Below, piece after piece: positions 20,660 through 33,930 of a stretch of 64,000 bases of DNA. Source of the DNA: Gracilariopsis chorda (Eukaryota > Rhodophyta > Florideophyceae > Gracilariales > Gracilariaceae); contig NBIV01000047.1 of assembly GCA_003194525.1 (NCBI GenBank), positions 186,001 to 250,000 on the forward strand. Reading direction: 5' to 3'. The notes beneath the pieces were generated by a model. It saw nothing but the letters and a program-made list of their open reading frames with translations, was not told the DNA's origin and did not search any database. The position numbers and the translations under genes were made by a program. Numbering within the stretch: position 1 is the first letter of the stretch; each line of letters opens with the position of its first letter.

Positions 20660-23075
20660 TAATTAACTGAACGCTTTGCTGCTGCTGCTGCTGCTGAATT
20701 TTTTAAATGGTAGGGAGGCGTTGCGCCAAATGGGCGTTTTGCATGCGCAAACGGGGGCGTGCAAAGCGAATTTGTGGCGCAACGCCTCCCGTCAATCAAC
20801 AACACCCCACTCATACATGTGTAAATCATTAAGAGTGGGAGTGTTGAGACAAGTGGAAACGGCCTTCGGCCGTGGGCGGCGCTGCGCGCCGCGTGGTTTT
20901 TGTAGGTTTGTGTATTTAGTAGCGTTCGGAGGCTCTCCGAGCACTTTGCTCGCTTGCGCTCGCAATAGCGCTAGTAGAACCACGGGGCGCCGCGGCGCCT
21001 AGAGTAATGGTTTGTGTTTAGGTGCCTAAATTGACTGCAGTGCCAGCCAATGATGAGAAAGCGCGACACGTTGCTTTGTGTAACTGGATGGCACTGCAGT
21101 CATTATGGGAGTGCCAGCCAGTAAACAGGAAGCTTTGCTGCTGCTGCTGCTGCTGAAGTTTTTAAGTGGTAGGGAGGCGTTGCGCCAAATGGCAGTTTTG
21201 AATGCGCGTAGAGGGGCATACAGGGTGGTTTATTGGCCCACCGCCTCCCGTCAATCAACAACACCCCCCTCATACATGTGTAAATCATTAAGAGTGGGGT
21301 GTTGAGACAAGTGGAAACGGCCTTCGGCCGTGGGCGGCGCTGCGCACCGCGTTGGTTTTGTAGCTTTGTGTATTTCGTAGCGTTCGGAGGCTCTCCGAGC
21401 ACTTTGCTCGCTTGCGCTCGCAATAGCGCTCGAAGAACCACGGAGCGCCGCGGCGCCGAGAATATGTGGGGCCGTAGGGGTTTTTGTTTAGGTGCATAAA
21501 TTGACTGCAGTGCCAGCCACTGATGAGAAAGCGCGACACGTTGCTTTGTGTAACTGGATGGTACTGCAGTCATTACGGGAGTGCCAGCCAGTAAGCAGGA
21601 AGCTTTGCTGCTGCTGCTGCTGCTGAATTTTTTAGATGGTAGGGAGGCGTTGCGCCAAATGGGCGATTTGCATGGGCAAACGGGGGCGTGCAAGACGATT
21701 TTGTGGCGCAACGCCTCCATTCAATCAAGAACACCCCCCTCATAGAGGAACAAATACTTATAATGGAGAGACAAGTGGAAACGGCCTTCGGCCGTGGGCG
21801 GCGCTGCGCGCCGCGTTTTGTTTGTAGCTTTGTGTATTTCGTGGCGTTCGGAGGCTCTCCGAGCACTTTGCTCGCTTGCGCTCGCAATAGCGCTCGTAGA
21901 ACCACGGGGCGCCGCGGCGCCTAGGGGTCTAAATTGACTGCAGTGCCAGCCAATGATGAGAAAGCGCGACACGTTGCTTTGTGTAACTGGCTGGCACTGC
22001 AGTCATTATGGGAGTGCCAGCCAGTAAGCAGGAAGCTTTGCTGCTGCTGCTGCTGCTGATTTTTTTAAATGGTAGGGAGGCGTTGCGCCAAATGGGCGAT
22101 TTGGATGGGCAAACGGGGGCGTGCAAGAGGATTTTGTGGCGCAACGCCTCCATTCAATCAAGAACACCCCCCTCATACGCGTATAAATACTTATAGTGGA
22201 GAGACAAGTGGGAACGGCCTTCGGCCGTGGGCGGCGCTGCGCGCCGCGTTTGGTTTGTAGCTTTGTGTATTTCGTGGCGTTCGGAGGCTCTCCGAGCACT
22301 TTGCTCGCTTGCGCTCGCAATAGCGCTCGTAGAACCACGGGGCGCCGCGGCGCCTAGGGGTCTAAATTGACTGCAGTGCCAGCCAATGATGAGAAAGCGC
22401 GACACGTTGCTTTGTGTAACTGGCTGGCACTGCAGTCATTATGGGAGTGCCAGCCAGTAAGCAGGAAGCTTTGCTGCTGCTGCTGCTGCTGATTTTTTTA
22501 AATGGTAGGGAGGCGTTGCGCCAAATGGGCGATTTGGATGGGCAAACGGGGGCGTGCAAGAGGATTTTGTGGCGCAACGCCTCCATTCAATCAAGAACAC
22601 CCCCCTCATACGCTTATAAATACTTATAGTGGAGAGACAAGTGGGAACGGCCTTCGGCCGTGGGCGGCGCTGCGCGCCGCGTTTGGTTTGTAGCTTTGTG
22701 TATTTCGTGGCGTTCGGAGGCTCTCCGAGCACTTTGCTTGCTTGCGCTCGCAATAGCGCTCGTAGAACCACGGGGCGCCGCGGCGCCTAGGGGTCTAAAT
22801 TGACTGCAGTGCCAGCCAATGATGAGAAAGCGCGACACGTTGCTTTGTGTAACTGGCTGGCACTGCAGTCATTATGGGAGTGCCAGCCAGTAAGCAGGAA
22901 GCTTTGCTGCTGCTGCTGCTGCTGATTTTTTTAAATGGTAGGGAGGCGTTGCGCCAAAAGGCAGTTTTGCATGCGCGTAGAGGGGCATACAGAGCGTTTA
23001 ATTGGCGCACCACCTCCTATCAATCAACAACACCCCCCTCATACATGTGTAAATCATTAAGAGTGGGGTGTTGAG
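20660..23075. repeat. Right satellite array, 430-470-bp units
   Basis: About five and a half units in the same orientation as the left array. The (CTG)5-6 tracts lie near 20684, 21137, 21607, 22038, 22471 and 22904, giving spacings of 453, 470, 431, 433 and 433 bp. The last three units are nearly identical and have lost about 30-40 bp around GGCGCCGCGGCGCC...TAAATTG. Two units (21137, 22904) carry a different core between the AGGCGTTGCGCC arms (GCGTAGAGGGGCATACAG). GC-hairpin pairs at about 20861, 21320, 21782, 22217 and 22650. ORFs here are repeat artefacts. Confidence 0.9.
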
Positions 23076-26000
23076 ATAGAAGAGACAGACAGATCTTTTT
23101 CGCCAACTTGGTAGTCAAATTTATAAGCAAACAAACTTTATCACATCAGGCAGTGCATACACGCTTTACACGAGATCCATTCGAAAAACCAGAATTGTGA
23201 ACAAAAAAAATGTAACTAGTTGATCTCAAGCATTTTAAATCCGAAATCGCACTTTTATCACAACTGCTTTTGAAAACTACTACCAAACCTCGTTTACCAT
23301 TCTAGTCCAAATCCGTGTATTGTAAGGATTGATAATTGCGTGGAAAACCAGCAGTAGATCCTGAAAACCCAAATCGCAAAATGGGACTATGCATAAGCTT
23401 TATGACATTCAATGCAATGCCTTCGCTATGGTGTTCGTCTCTTTGGATGACTCTTAAAGACTTTTTATTTGGAATTTCGAGAGCGTAACGTAGGCGAATG
23501 ATCTACTTAGGATGAGAAGGGCAAGCCGCACGACTCTAGATCTGGTTTCTTTGCTGCGCCGCGAGGGCGGGCAGCGGCGATCGCGGTCGGGGGTCGGCTT
23601 ATAGAACTGCAGGCTTTTCACTCCAGTTTTAGTGAAGTGAAATGTAGACTAGTCAGACTGAAGCCCAATGCTCTAGTCGTCCTTCGTTGAAAGCATACGC
23701 TTCTCACACTTCAATCTGTTAGGCTCCGCACTTTTATGTTCTTCCCTCCCTCCCGCTCTTTTGTTTTATTCGGTAATGGAATTGATCTTTTTAATCACAG
23801 TCATGGTTGTAATTACATTTCTATCGCGCTAGGATGAAAGACGCAATGCATTGCAGCAGCGCGGCTCAGTGGCGTCCGATATCTTCGCACAGTGCCTGAT
23901 ATCATCTACGTTAGCGAAAAAAAAGGCTGCACCGCTACATAGACTTCCCCAAAATTTGAATCATCTTGTTCTGGTTCGCCCACGAGCGTAATAACAGATA
24001 TTTGTCCCGATTTTGATATGGCGTAGTTTGTGTAGTCTTCAAAACTGCGCATAGCCAATATGTAGGAGTTATGTGCAAGAGAGTATCTTGCTACCGTATT
24101 ATGTAAAACCTATTAGGAATTCTTGAAAACCGTTCATGAGCAATGCCCATCTGCATTCGTCACTATAGCTCATACTCTAGTATATGAGTATCCCCCTTAC
24201 TCCTCACAAGTAAGGGCGAAGGGCCATCATTATTCGTATTCATTTTCGTTTTATATTCGTCTAAAGAATCCTGGACTCTTACTTTTGGTAGCATCAGCTT
24301 TTGATTTTGGAACTCAACACCCTTTTGATATGCATCCTTGAACGCGAAATTACGATCCTTCAGAACCTGTCACAAAACTTAAACCGACAATGGACTAGTT
24401 ACAGCAACAAATTGAAGCTATGCAGAATACGCTGCTGCAGTAGGAGTTACTTGTTCAAACACTTCATGATTCAAATGGTGGTAGCCACTCTACCTCAACG
24501 CCACAAACGTTTTCGCTAAATTCAAAGCGCCTCCAGTACCCATGCTGTTGGGAAAGCCGTCAGGCACAACATCCGAAAAAGTACAAGCTTCTGTTATTCC
24601 GTCAACTAATACGGAACGATTTGCAATTATACACCGAAGAAACTGGTAGCTCTAGCCAAGTGTCATCTTCAAGACAGAGCCACGGTCTGGTCTACCTGTC
24701 TCCAACAGGATGACAAAAAACCCACCGACTTGAAATAGTTACTTGTAGCAATGACAAAGGAATTTGTGCAGGCAAAAGAAGCTGCTCAAGCACGAGCCCA
24801 GCTAATGGAAATAAAACGAAGTGATTAAAGTAGTGCAAAACCCCGCGAGTGGTGATTAACACGAAGGGTATCTGAATCCTTTCCCTTGTGAAAGGGAAGC
24901 TGGGCGATAGAGCGCTCCAAAACAATTGGCACTAGCCGGTCGTAACTCCAAATGATCTCGTCTTGACTTGCAAAGGGAATGGGCTACCAATAGAAGGTAT
25001 CCGTAAGCACGGACGCTATGTCCTGAGAGGGAAAAACCAGCGCCAAATTCCGTACACAAGCGTTACTAACCCTGGCTTGAACGGGTACAATATGGCGAAA
25101 CCAAGCTCAACCTTTGGCGCTGGGACGATAATAACCTGTGAGAAAAGGCAGAGAAGAAATCGTACAACGAAAAATATAACTAAACAAACGAGAAATAATA
25201 GAGTTAGCTCGGGCTCACTTTTGGAGGAGTCAGAACGTGTATTCAAGCCACATGCAACAAAAATTCACCCAGAAATTGAGTCGCAGTGGCTTGTGAGGGA
25301 ACTTGAGTAGAGTCGAACCTGGTGAAGTTTAGTCTTCGACAACTGCCGCATGGTCGTCGCTTATATGGGATCACTACTAGGCAGTGGTCTAGAAGCTTAA
25401 CCACTAAATAAACTATTCCGGCGCCCACGCCTTGTCAAGCCGTAAAAGTGTGTGTGTGTGACTTCCCTGCTCATGACGTCATCCACGTAAGCAGTCCCTC
25501 ACCTGACACGCATTTTACTACTTCCGTACCCCCAACAGGTCCAAAGATCATGCATCTATGACTTCTTATTCAGTTAACCACCAGTGGCCGGGGTTTCCCT
25601 CACATTGCATCCAGGGTCCCTGAATCACGCACCTGAGACAAATCCGATTGTTGTGCACCACCTTTGTATGAGGCTGGTCAATCCCTCACGCCCCAGGGTC
25701 CATTTCACAATAGTTACAGCCAACTACTATAAGACTTGACTTTAAAGATTGAAATCCTGACAATGCTGTGTGGTACGCCAATAAACGAAACATACATCTA
25801 CTTCTTCAACAGTCTGTCCCGTACACTGACAGAAAGGTTTACTGAGACGTTTCCTACATCGCGGCCTATTCATCTTTATGAAAATCCTAGAATTAAAGCG
25901 GTAAACGAATTATTCCCGTATTCTAGAACCTTCGATAACAATGTGAGAAAAATTTGGAGCAATGTCCTTAGGCAAGAGATCATCAAAAGATGTTCGTGGC

Positions 26001-26512
26001 TTAACTCTCTTGCAAGGTAGGCGCAGCAAAATGGCCCTCCGTACTACACGGTGTTCGGAGGTAAAACCGAGGTTACTTCCTGCTATAACGACGGAGTTAA
26101 TACAAAGAATGGTGTTACCAGCTGGCCAAAGTAGTGCACACATCCATGCTAGCGGTGTTCCAGTCTAGGGAGAATCCACAAAAAGAAATAGGGAAGAAAC
26201 CAAAGAGAAGGTACAACCCGACGTGTCGTGCGGAAAGCCAGAAGAGACCCGACGGTCGGTATTGTTCCTTATTCAGCCCGCACGGCAAAAAGCAATACTG
26301 AGTCGAACGGCTATCTGTTTCCACAATAGAAAATAACAAACACGGTAAAAAAGGTAAAGAATGGGCGAATCCACGGAGTAAAACAGATCAGCGGTACTTT
26401 TTGACACTGTGCAGCTGCACATAACGAGACCAAACGCTGTGAAACCCCGAAAAGAGTTGGTCTCTTCACGAAGGCGATGTAATCAGAGCCATGTCACGGC
26501 TTAACTTTAGTT
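23076..26512. other. Gene-poor interval, possible relics only
   Basis: No confident gene in 3.4 kb. Possible relic coding: near 24390-24530 a frame reads QQIEAMQNTLLQ-stop-ELLVQTLHDSNGG, coiled-coil-like and gag-like but broken. 25736-26020 encodes an unrecognised 94-aa frame. A tRNA-like stretch on the minus strand (25300-25435) has a good B box (GGTTCGACTCT) and a D-arm-like AGTGGTTAAGC but no proper T stem. A short (TG)5 run lies at 25449-25458. Confidence 0.5.
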
Positions 26513-27165
26513 TGTGATAGAGTGAGATTTGACCCCATGGACAGAGCAACGCGCGCTGGACCAATTGGTGAGTGTGCCACGTGGGGCAGAGTGGCTAACT
26601 AACTAGTTTACTCATTTACTTCCTTCTTTTAGATAGGTAGTGACACCCCCGCTACTCTGGTGTGGGGCCATGCCACTAGGGCCGGCCCCAACGTATTCCG
26701 CGTAGCCCAGTCTACCTGAAGTGAAGCCTCGCTCATCCTTAAGGTGAGTGCAGCGCACCCTCATCAAGCATGGTAAAGGCAAGCACCTTTTGGCCAAGTG
26801 TGATACCAGCTGGTTTCTACAGTCAACCTCTTGGTTCAGCTAAGACTATTCAGGCTTTACTAACCCGTTTGCGCCGTAATATTAACCCTACCAGTTGGTT
26901 ACGGTAGGCCCACCTGGGTATCTTGCGACCCTAGTGGTTTCGTGGTGCCACACCCATTCGCTTACCCAACTTCTACCATTCGTGTCAAGCCCTCGTCGCG
27001 CTCCCGCTAAAAGTTTTCCAAACGGACTACCCCGCTGGTACCTGGATCCTGATTGGTTTTACCACATTTTCGTCTCCCGAACAAGAAGTGGAATTATACC
27101 TATTGGTTTTGGAAAGAATAACTTAGGAAGGAAGTGTATTTTGGACACCGTTTGTTTTGGTTATC
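26513..27165 (+). repeat. 5' LTR of element A
   Basis: Begins TGTGATAGAGTGAGAT and matches 36979 onward closely over about 550 bp (shared GAGCAACGCGCGCTGGACC, CACTAGGGCCGGCCCC, ACCCCGCTGGTAC). Homology becomes patchy after about 27095; a weaker match around AATAACTTAGGA suggests the end lies near 27165. I could not find a convincing primer-binding site after it. Confidence 0.75.
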
Positions 27166-27291
27166 ACTAGAAAGCGATTTAGTGAACCATCAGTTTACCA
27201 ATTGGATAAAACGCAAGCAAACACAAGGTCTAGAGGATCATTGATTCGAGGAATGGGCACAGGCCCGTCCCAGTGATTCCTTGAACCAAGA

Positions 27292-29580
27292 TTGGACAAC
27301 CCGGAGGAACTATTGAGAAAAACTACCGTACAGGTCTATGTCGACGAAGGAGAGCAGAGGGCAGAGGATGCCGCTCCCGCAGTAACCAATGTGATAGAGA
27401 CCGCGTCTCCGGTTGGGCCGAGGACCAGTGCCACATCTGACCAGATACTACGAGAAACGAAAACGGAAAAACCTAAGATGGTGCTACTCAAGTTGGATTT
27501 GGATAAAATTACCCAGATCGTGGTTGGCCGTGCTACACATCAGCTGGCTGACCAATTACCCCCATTGGTTTTCCAATTCCTGGAGCAGCGCGCTTTGGAA
27601 TGTGTTGCCTAAATGGTAAAGGGGTGCCTGCAGGAAGACCAAGTGGTGGCCCAAAAGAACCCACGAACCGTCCCATTAGTCACACCAACCGCTTAGGGTA
27701 ACCCATAGGTTTTATCGGTCCCGCAGGCTATCCATCTATCCCTTTCTATTACCCAAACTGGTGGAAAGGTTCCCAAACCATTTCGGAAACAGGCAGGCAT
27801 TCAGATAGAAGAAGGCGTAGGGTATATATACCTTCCAAAAGCAACTGTTAGAGCGAAGAAGGGACCCGTTGGCGAGGAAACTGATGGTGGTAGTTCGTCA
27901 AGCTCGGAGGATGAGCGGCGACGGAGACCAAAAGGGAAGAAGAAGACCAATAGGAGAACTAGAAAGGGCCGTGGGTCGGACACTAACCCTTCGGACTCCA
28001 GTACTGATACGGAGTCGTCGGAGGATGACGAGCACCGTGAAGGTAGGAAAACGAGGAAGGAAAAACAAATTCGGAAGGTGAAGAAAAACCTTAAAGGAAA
28101 GACAAAACGGTATGACTCATCCGATGGCAGCGAGTCCGATACGGATTCCAACCTGGAGGTTATTCGTCCGTTGAACGACTTGTTCACCAAGGCGGTTCAC
28201 TACAGGACCTACAGGTTACGGAACCGGGATTCTGAGTATACCTTACAGGTGGCTCAGAAGATTACCAAGGAGTACAAACGGCTTAGTTTCCAAATGGATG
28301 ATACTACCTTCACAAGTGATGATCCCATTGCGATCATTGATTTACTTCAAAGGTTCAAAATTGCTTGTGACCAGAATGGTTTTTCAGAAGGTGCAGCAAT
28401 GTGGTTATTTCAAATCTACTTGAAGAAGCAGGCCACATACTTTCTCCATAGTAGGATGCAATGAAATACAATGTTGGTTGATGAAGACCAAACGGAAATG
28501 CTTCCGACTTATCCGCAGGTCGTGAAATGCCTTTTGCAAACCTACGCGACGTATGAGGTTATTCAGGAAGCTTAAGCTGAGCCTCTAGGTTACCATCAGA
28601 GACCAGGACAAACCGAATTGGATTTCGTGAAGTCGTTGTACGCGATGGCTTTTTTGGTGTGATTATGTATTCAGCACCACGCGGTTGAAGTCTTTGTTAG
28701 CCGATAACATCGACAAAGCCATTAGGTCGCAGGTGAGGAATTACCTCGCAACAAACCGAAAGGGGGATTATAACGGGCTTGCGCGATACGCGCAAGCCCT
28801 TAGAAATACTCACAGAGCTGGTCGAAGACAGACCAGTACGGTTGTCAATCCTGGCAAGGATAAACCGAAACGGAGGATCTTGGAGGTGGATTATCTGCCA
28901 CCTTCAGAAGACACGGCGCACGATGTCACACCAGGTGGATTCATGGTCCACTTGGTACATACCGGGCCTGCAACCGCATCGGTCTCTCTTTCATCTGCCT
29001 GGACGTCCCCAATGGCAATATCAGCCTCGAAGGTGTCAATGCCAGCCACGCAGGTCTCAGTCGCTGATAAACAGGTACTCGCGAGACAACCGAGTGGTAG
29101 GACCCCACCCCAGAATCAGTGTTCGTCGTACCATACGGCACGTGTCCAACCGATGGAAAGGACGCCATTGCGCGGAATCTGGATGGCTTTGAGGGATACA
29201 ACCACGGGGAATCTCCTTTGTTGATTTTGGTCACCCACCACTTGGCTACGACATGTCCTAATGTCACTCCTCAGGTTAGAGCAACGCTCCTACGGGTGCG
29301 TCAGCAATACCATCAGGTGGTAGTTAGCCAAGCCGGCAGAATCTGGCAGGTTCAGGACAAGCTACCTCCTGAAAATCAACAGGCTAATCTAGTCACTGGT
29401 ACGGGGACAGCAGAGGAAGCCGCCACCGTACCACCACAGACGTTAAATGCCAAAAGGTTTAGCCGCATGCCAATCTCAACCGCTTTCATTGGGAAGGCCA
29501 ACCGGCACCAGCTGGTTTTTGTATGGATGTTCGCCCTGTGGTCACTGAAGAGGAAGCAGTAGAAGACCAATCGGTACTAT
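27292..29580 (+). pseudogene. gag of element A, broken
   Basis: Readable fragments: 27292-27612, a Ser/Lys/Arg/Glu-rich stretch (27850-28150), and a capsid-like frame 28078-28464 with DDPIAIIDLLQRFK and FQIYLKKQATYF, which aligns with element X gag (EDPVLVLDLLSRF, YFLRGVAEDQY). After 28464 the same sense continues through several stops (LQTYATYEVIQEA, ELDFVKSLYA). Codes for the structural polyprotein of the retrotransposon particle; not functional now. Confidence 0.65.
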
Positions 29581-29590
29581 TTGTTTTCTA

Positions 29591-32500
29591 ATGCATGACA
29601 ACAACGAGGTAAACATCACCTTTGTGCTTTCTGTTAACCATTTGGTTGCGTGTACCGCCATCTTGGATACGGGAGCTGTACCGAACCTGGCTAATGCGAA
29701 GTTCGTATCACCAATGATATTGGAGTGGGGACGATTGAGTACCATCACAACCCCTTTGGTGGATACAAATAAGCGACGGTTAGCGGTCCGTGGAAGTGTA
29801 GACCTAGTGGTAGCCGTGGGAAACCTTAAGCTCCGTTTACGGTTTATCGAGATCAACCAAATGACAAAGGATTGTATCCTTGGAACTACGTTCATAAACA
29901 ACTATGTACGGGCAATTTTGCCTCGTACTGGAACGGTTTTGTTCTATAAAGGTCCAAGAGTCGCCATTTTAGGTCGTCACAAATTGAGAACCGCATCAGG
30001 TCCGAGACAGGAAATCCCGTCGGTGACAGTATCCAATAAGGTTCGATTGGCGAAGTCCATTCGAATTCCGCCCATCCACCAAGTGTTAGCCAAAATAGTA
30101 TGCGACCGACCGGCTTTGCTAACACTAGAAAGCCACCTTAAGGTATTGGAACGCCAGATGACGATGATGGCGAAGGGAATCGTGGACAATATACCGAATC
30201 AAACCTTTCAGGTATTCATAAGAAACTTCAGGAACCATATGGTCAAATAACCCAAAAACACCGCTGTTGGAATTGCATCTCCTGCTCCGGGTAGCATATT
30301 TACCCTGACACCATGAAGGTCATCCGGAGAACTCCACCCTAAGGAGGGGGGGAAATAACAGCGTAAAACAAGAACTCAACCATGCCGGTAAATTCCGAAA
30401 CAACACCCAAACAGGAAGGAAATACCAATTGGAAAGAGTAAGTAACCATAGGGTCCGAAGGCAAACCTTTTAAGGACGGCATTCTCGACATATTGGATCC
30501 GTTCAGTGCTATGTGGTTGGGTCACCTAGGGGTGATCAAGGCCACGCAACACCGTATCGACTTGGTTCCTGGAGCCAAGCCGATACACCAACAACCATAC
30601 TGGGAAGGTCCGAAAGCCCGACTGGTTGAAATCCAAGAGGTGGAAATGATGTTGAAGAAAGAGGTTATTGAGCGGGCATATGCGGAGTGGGCCAGCCCAG
30701 TGGTATTGAGTCAGAAGAAGGGATACACCAGAATGAGGTTTAGTATCAACTATCGAAAACTAAATGCAGTTACGGTCAGGGATGCGTACCCGATACACAT
30801 AATGGACGAATATATCGATTCCGTCGAGGATGAAAAAGTCTTCACCACACCGGATGCCAATTGCAGCTACTGGCAAGTGGAGATACCTGAGGAGGATAGG
30901 GACAAGACTAAATTCATCTGCCATGCTGGTCTCTTTCGCTTCTTACGAATTCCATTTGGTTTACGGAACGCACCCACTACGTTTCAGAGAGCTCTGGACA
31001 TAATCCTATCGAATGTAAGATGGCAGAACGCGCTGGTAAATATAGATGACGTAGTCCTCTATTCTCAATCGGTTTAAGAGGACTTTGGGCACGTCCGAAT
31101 GGTGCTCCAGCTTCTCAAGGATGCAGGGGTGACGCTCAAGTAACGAAACTGTGTATTCTTTGTCCAAAAGGTAGAATATCTGGGCCATATGAGTAGTGTA
31201 GGACGCCTTCAGGTAGCCCAGAGGAATATCCGAGCGGTCCAGGGAGCTAGGCTCCCACAGACCCTAATGGATATCCGCTCTTTCATTGGTTTATGCAATG
31301 TGTACCGTTGGTTTATCAAGAGTTTTGCTAAGATTGCAGCTCTTCTTAACAAGAAACTGCAAAAGAGACAACCAGAGTGGTTCGGATACCTTGAAAAGGA
31401 CGAGACTGAGCCTTTTTACAAACTGAAAGCTGCCCTGATCTCGCCACCAATACTGGCTTCACCCAAGTCTGTTTATCACTACACTCTTGATACGGACGCG
31501 TCTTCCGCTCAGGTAGGATGCTGCCTTATGCAAGACCACGCAAATGGAAGCAAGGCACCAATGGGTTACTGGAGTAGGGCGCTCACCAGAACGAAGCAGA
31601 ACTACACCATGACTGAGAAGGAATGCTTAGCAGTGTTGTGGAGCATGCTGATGCTCCGTACTTACCTATATGGAACGAACTTTACCCTCCTAACAGATCA
31701 CCATGCGTTAAGGTGGATATTGGGCCTCGCAGAGACTTCTGGACGGCTAGCCAGATGGAGGCTGACACTCTCAGAGTTTGAGTATGAGGTAAAATACCGC
31801 CCACGGAAAAAGCATAACGTGGCCGATGCCATGTCACGCTCGATTACCAATGAGTTGGAAAAGAAACCACTGTACCACGATATTCCGTGCTCCACTATCC
31901 AATTGCTTAAGGATGGACAGGCAAAGAAAACTGAAGTAGGTACCTTCTTGGATGAAGAGGAAGAATTTTGTCAGGTAATCGTCGTAGACGATGTACCGAG
32001 TGGAATTTTTGCAGTGGAGGAGGAGGAATATTCCCGTATTACCAAAGAAAAATTTCTTGCAGGAGCAACCATCCGATAGGTATTGCAAGTGATTGCTATA
32101 CCTTTTTAGGCAGAGGGATACTCAGTTCGATGTGGACCATGAAGTCTATTTAGTCAGGCCATCCACCTTAGATGGCCTGCTCCAAAAGGTCTTTCCAGAG
32201 TTGCTTCGCCAAATGGTTCTACACCTGGCTCACCGGCCAAGGTTGGCAGGTCACCCGGGAGGTACACGAATGTACTACACCCTAATTAGAAACTTTTACT
32301 GGCCCTTGCTGACTCACGAGGTCTATACATGTGTTGCTAGATGCAACTCGTTCATTAAGACCCGTGGTGGTATTCGAAAACATCGTAAGTTTATGAAGCT
32401 ATTCCCCGCGGCGGGCCCCTTGGAGTTCATTGCTATTAATTTATTCGGACCACTTCCGGAAACCTCAAAGGGTATGAGTACGTCATGGTCATCACCGATC

Positions 32501-33600
32501 AGTTTACAAAGCTCACAAGGGCATTCCCCCTCAAGGGCACAACCACACCAGTTCTAGCGGAAGCATTTCTAAACCATTGGGTATATCCATACGGTCCTTC
32601 TTTCTACCACCTCACCGATAATGGTTCTAACCTGGGTTCAAAGTTCTTCGAATCAGTCTGTACCATGTTAGGTTTGAAGCACTATTTCACGACTTTGTAC
32701 CACCCCCAGACCAATGAGCAAGTGGAAACGTTTAACAAAAACCCTTGTGGAACGATTGCATTATTACGTAGCTGCACACCAATCGGGTTGGGCTGAGTTC
32801 GTACAGCCCCGGACGTCGGCGTCTAACCTACAGATGCATCGGTCAATGGGAACCACTCCCTTTGAATTGGTTTTGTAATAACACTTATTATTTATCCAGT
32901 TACTACTGTCCAAGCTGGTCCGGCGAACCTCTGTGCCCCTGGGACAGAATCTGCCACTCAGGTAAAGACATATCCTACGAAAGTTGAGGGAAAATCTTGC
33001 GGTAGCGTCATCAAAGATCACCGCAGTCCAGGAGCGGTTGCAAGACGTATTTCGACCAGAAGGTGCAAAGGGTTATCAAGGTGGAAGTCTGGGACCACTT
33101 TTTGGATTTCCTACCAAATGGTGCTCGACCAGTCCCGAAAAACGAGAACGATGACCGGATGGTAGTGGAGGAGAACAACTTCAAGCTACTGCCAAAGTCC
33201 ACTGGTCCTTACGAGGTTATACGAGCAAACTATCACACGGTAACCATCCTGGAATGCGGTTTAGAGAGCACCGTTTTAGTTGATACTGTTACGAAAGCCC
33301 GGCAGGTTAACGTACCAACCGATTTTCTCAATGGAACATAGAGCACCCTTGCTCCGTCTCCATCTACCGATTTGGAACAAAAGGCTTCCAGGGACTCGCC
33401 CTGTAGTCCGTCACGAGATGGGAGCACTAAACCAGTTCGACCAAAGACGGTAACCGCCGACCCTACGGTCGCTCTCACTGCTTCACCGATTGGAAATGGA
33501 ACACCACCACAAGGAAACCCAACAAAACCTCTTGAAAAAGTGCCAACAGAAACCGAAGGGGTCATTGAATCCATCGTCGGTCATGAGTTCACCATATTGT
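29591..33600 (+). pseudogene. pol of element A, broken
   Basis: Aspartic protease at 29591-30250 with an intact AILDTGAVPN motif. RT at 30493-31077 has FGLRNAPTTFQRALD but the catalytic Y-x-D-D reads NIDD. RNase H at 31189-32079 keeps LDTDASSAQVG, EKECLAV and LTDHHALRW. Integrase 32093-32796: zinc-finger HLAHRP...GHPGGTRMYYTL, core NLFGPL (first acidic residue replaced by N), LTDNGSN, EQVETFNK. A GPYEVI (GPY/F) module lies at 33063-33341. 33372-33602 ends with EGVIESIVGHEF, similar to the start of element X's chromodomain, then stops. At least six frame breaks. Confidence 0.8.
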
Positions 33601-33930
33601 GAATTCGGTACCTAATACGGTGGTATTGGTGGATGGCGTTCCATAACACCATGGAACCACCACACCACACACCCAATAACGTCCTTATAAGTTAATGGCA
33701 AAAAGTAAATGAAACTCCATCAACTGGATCCCTAAACGCCCATGCCGTGCATGGGCGCTAGAGGAGATGGGTAAGGAGAACTCTTTGAAGCAATACCGTG
33801 AGGTGAATAAATAAAAAGGAACTAACAACAAATCAGCTAACAACAGAACACATTTACGCATGTTCGAACCCACAAGATTGTGCAAAGGCGACGAAGAAAC
33901 CGCACTTTAAGGAACATAACCAGACGGAGA

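Noticed and set aside
12725..23075. CRISPR-like regular repeats
   Set aside because: Units of 430-470 bp are fully repeated without unique spacers, in a eukaryotic setting with no cas genes.
25300..25435. Functional tRNA gene
   Set aside because: B box present but T stem does not pair and the A-box match is weak.
23076..26512. Copia-type gag remnant around 24390-24530
   Set aside because: Only a short coiled-coil-like frame with a stop; no protease or RT nearby.
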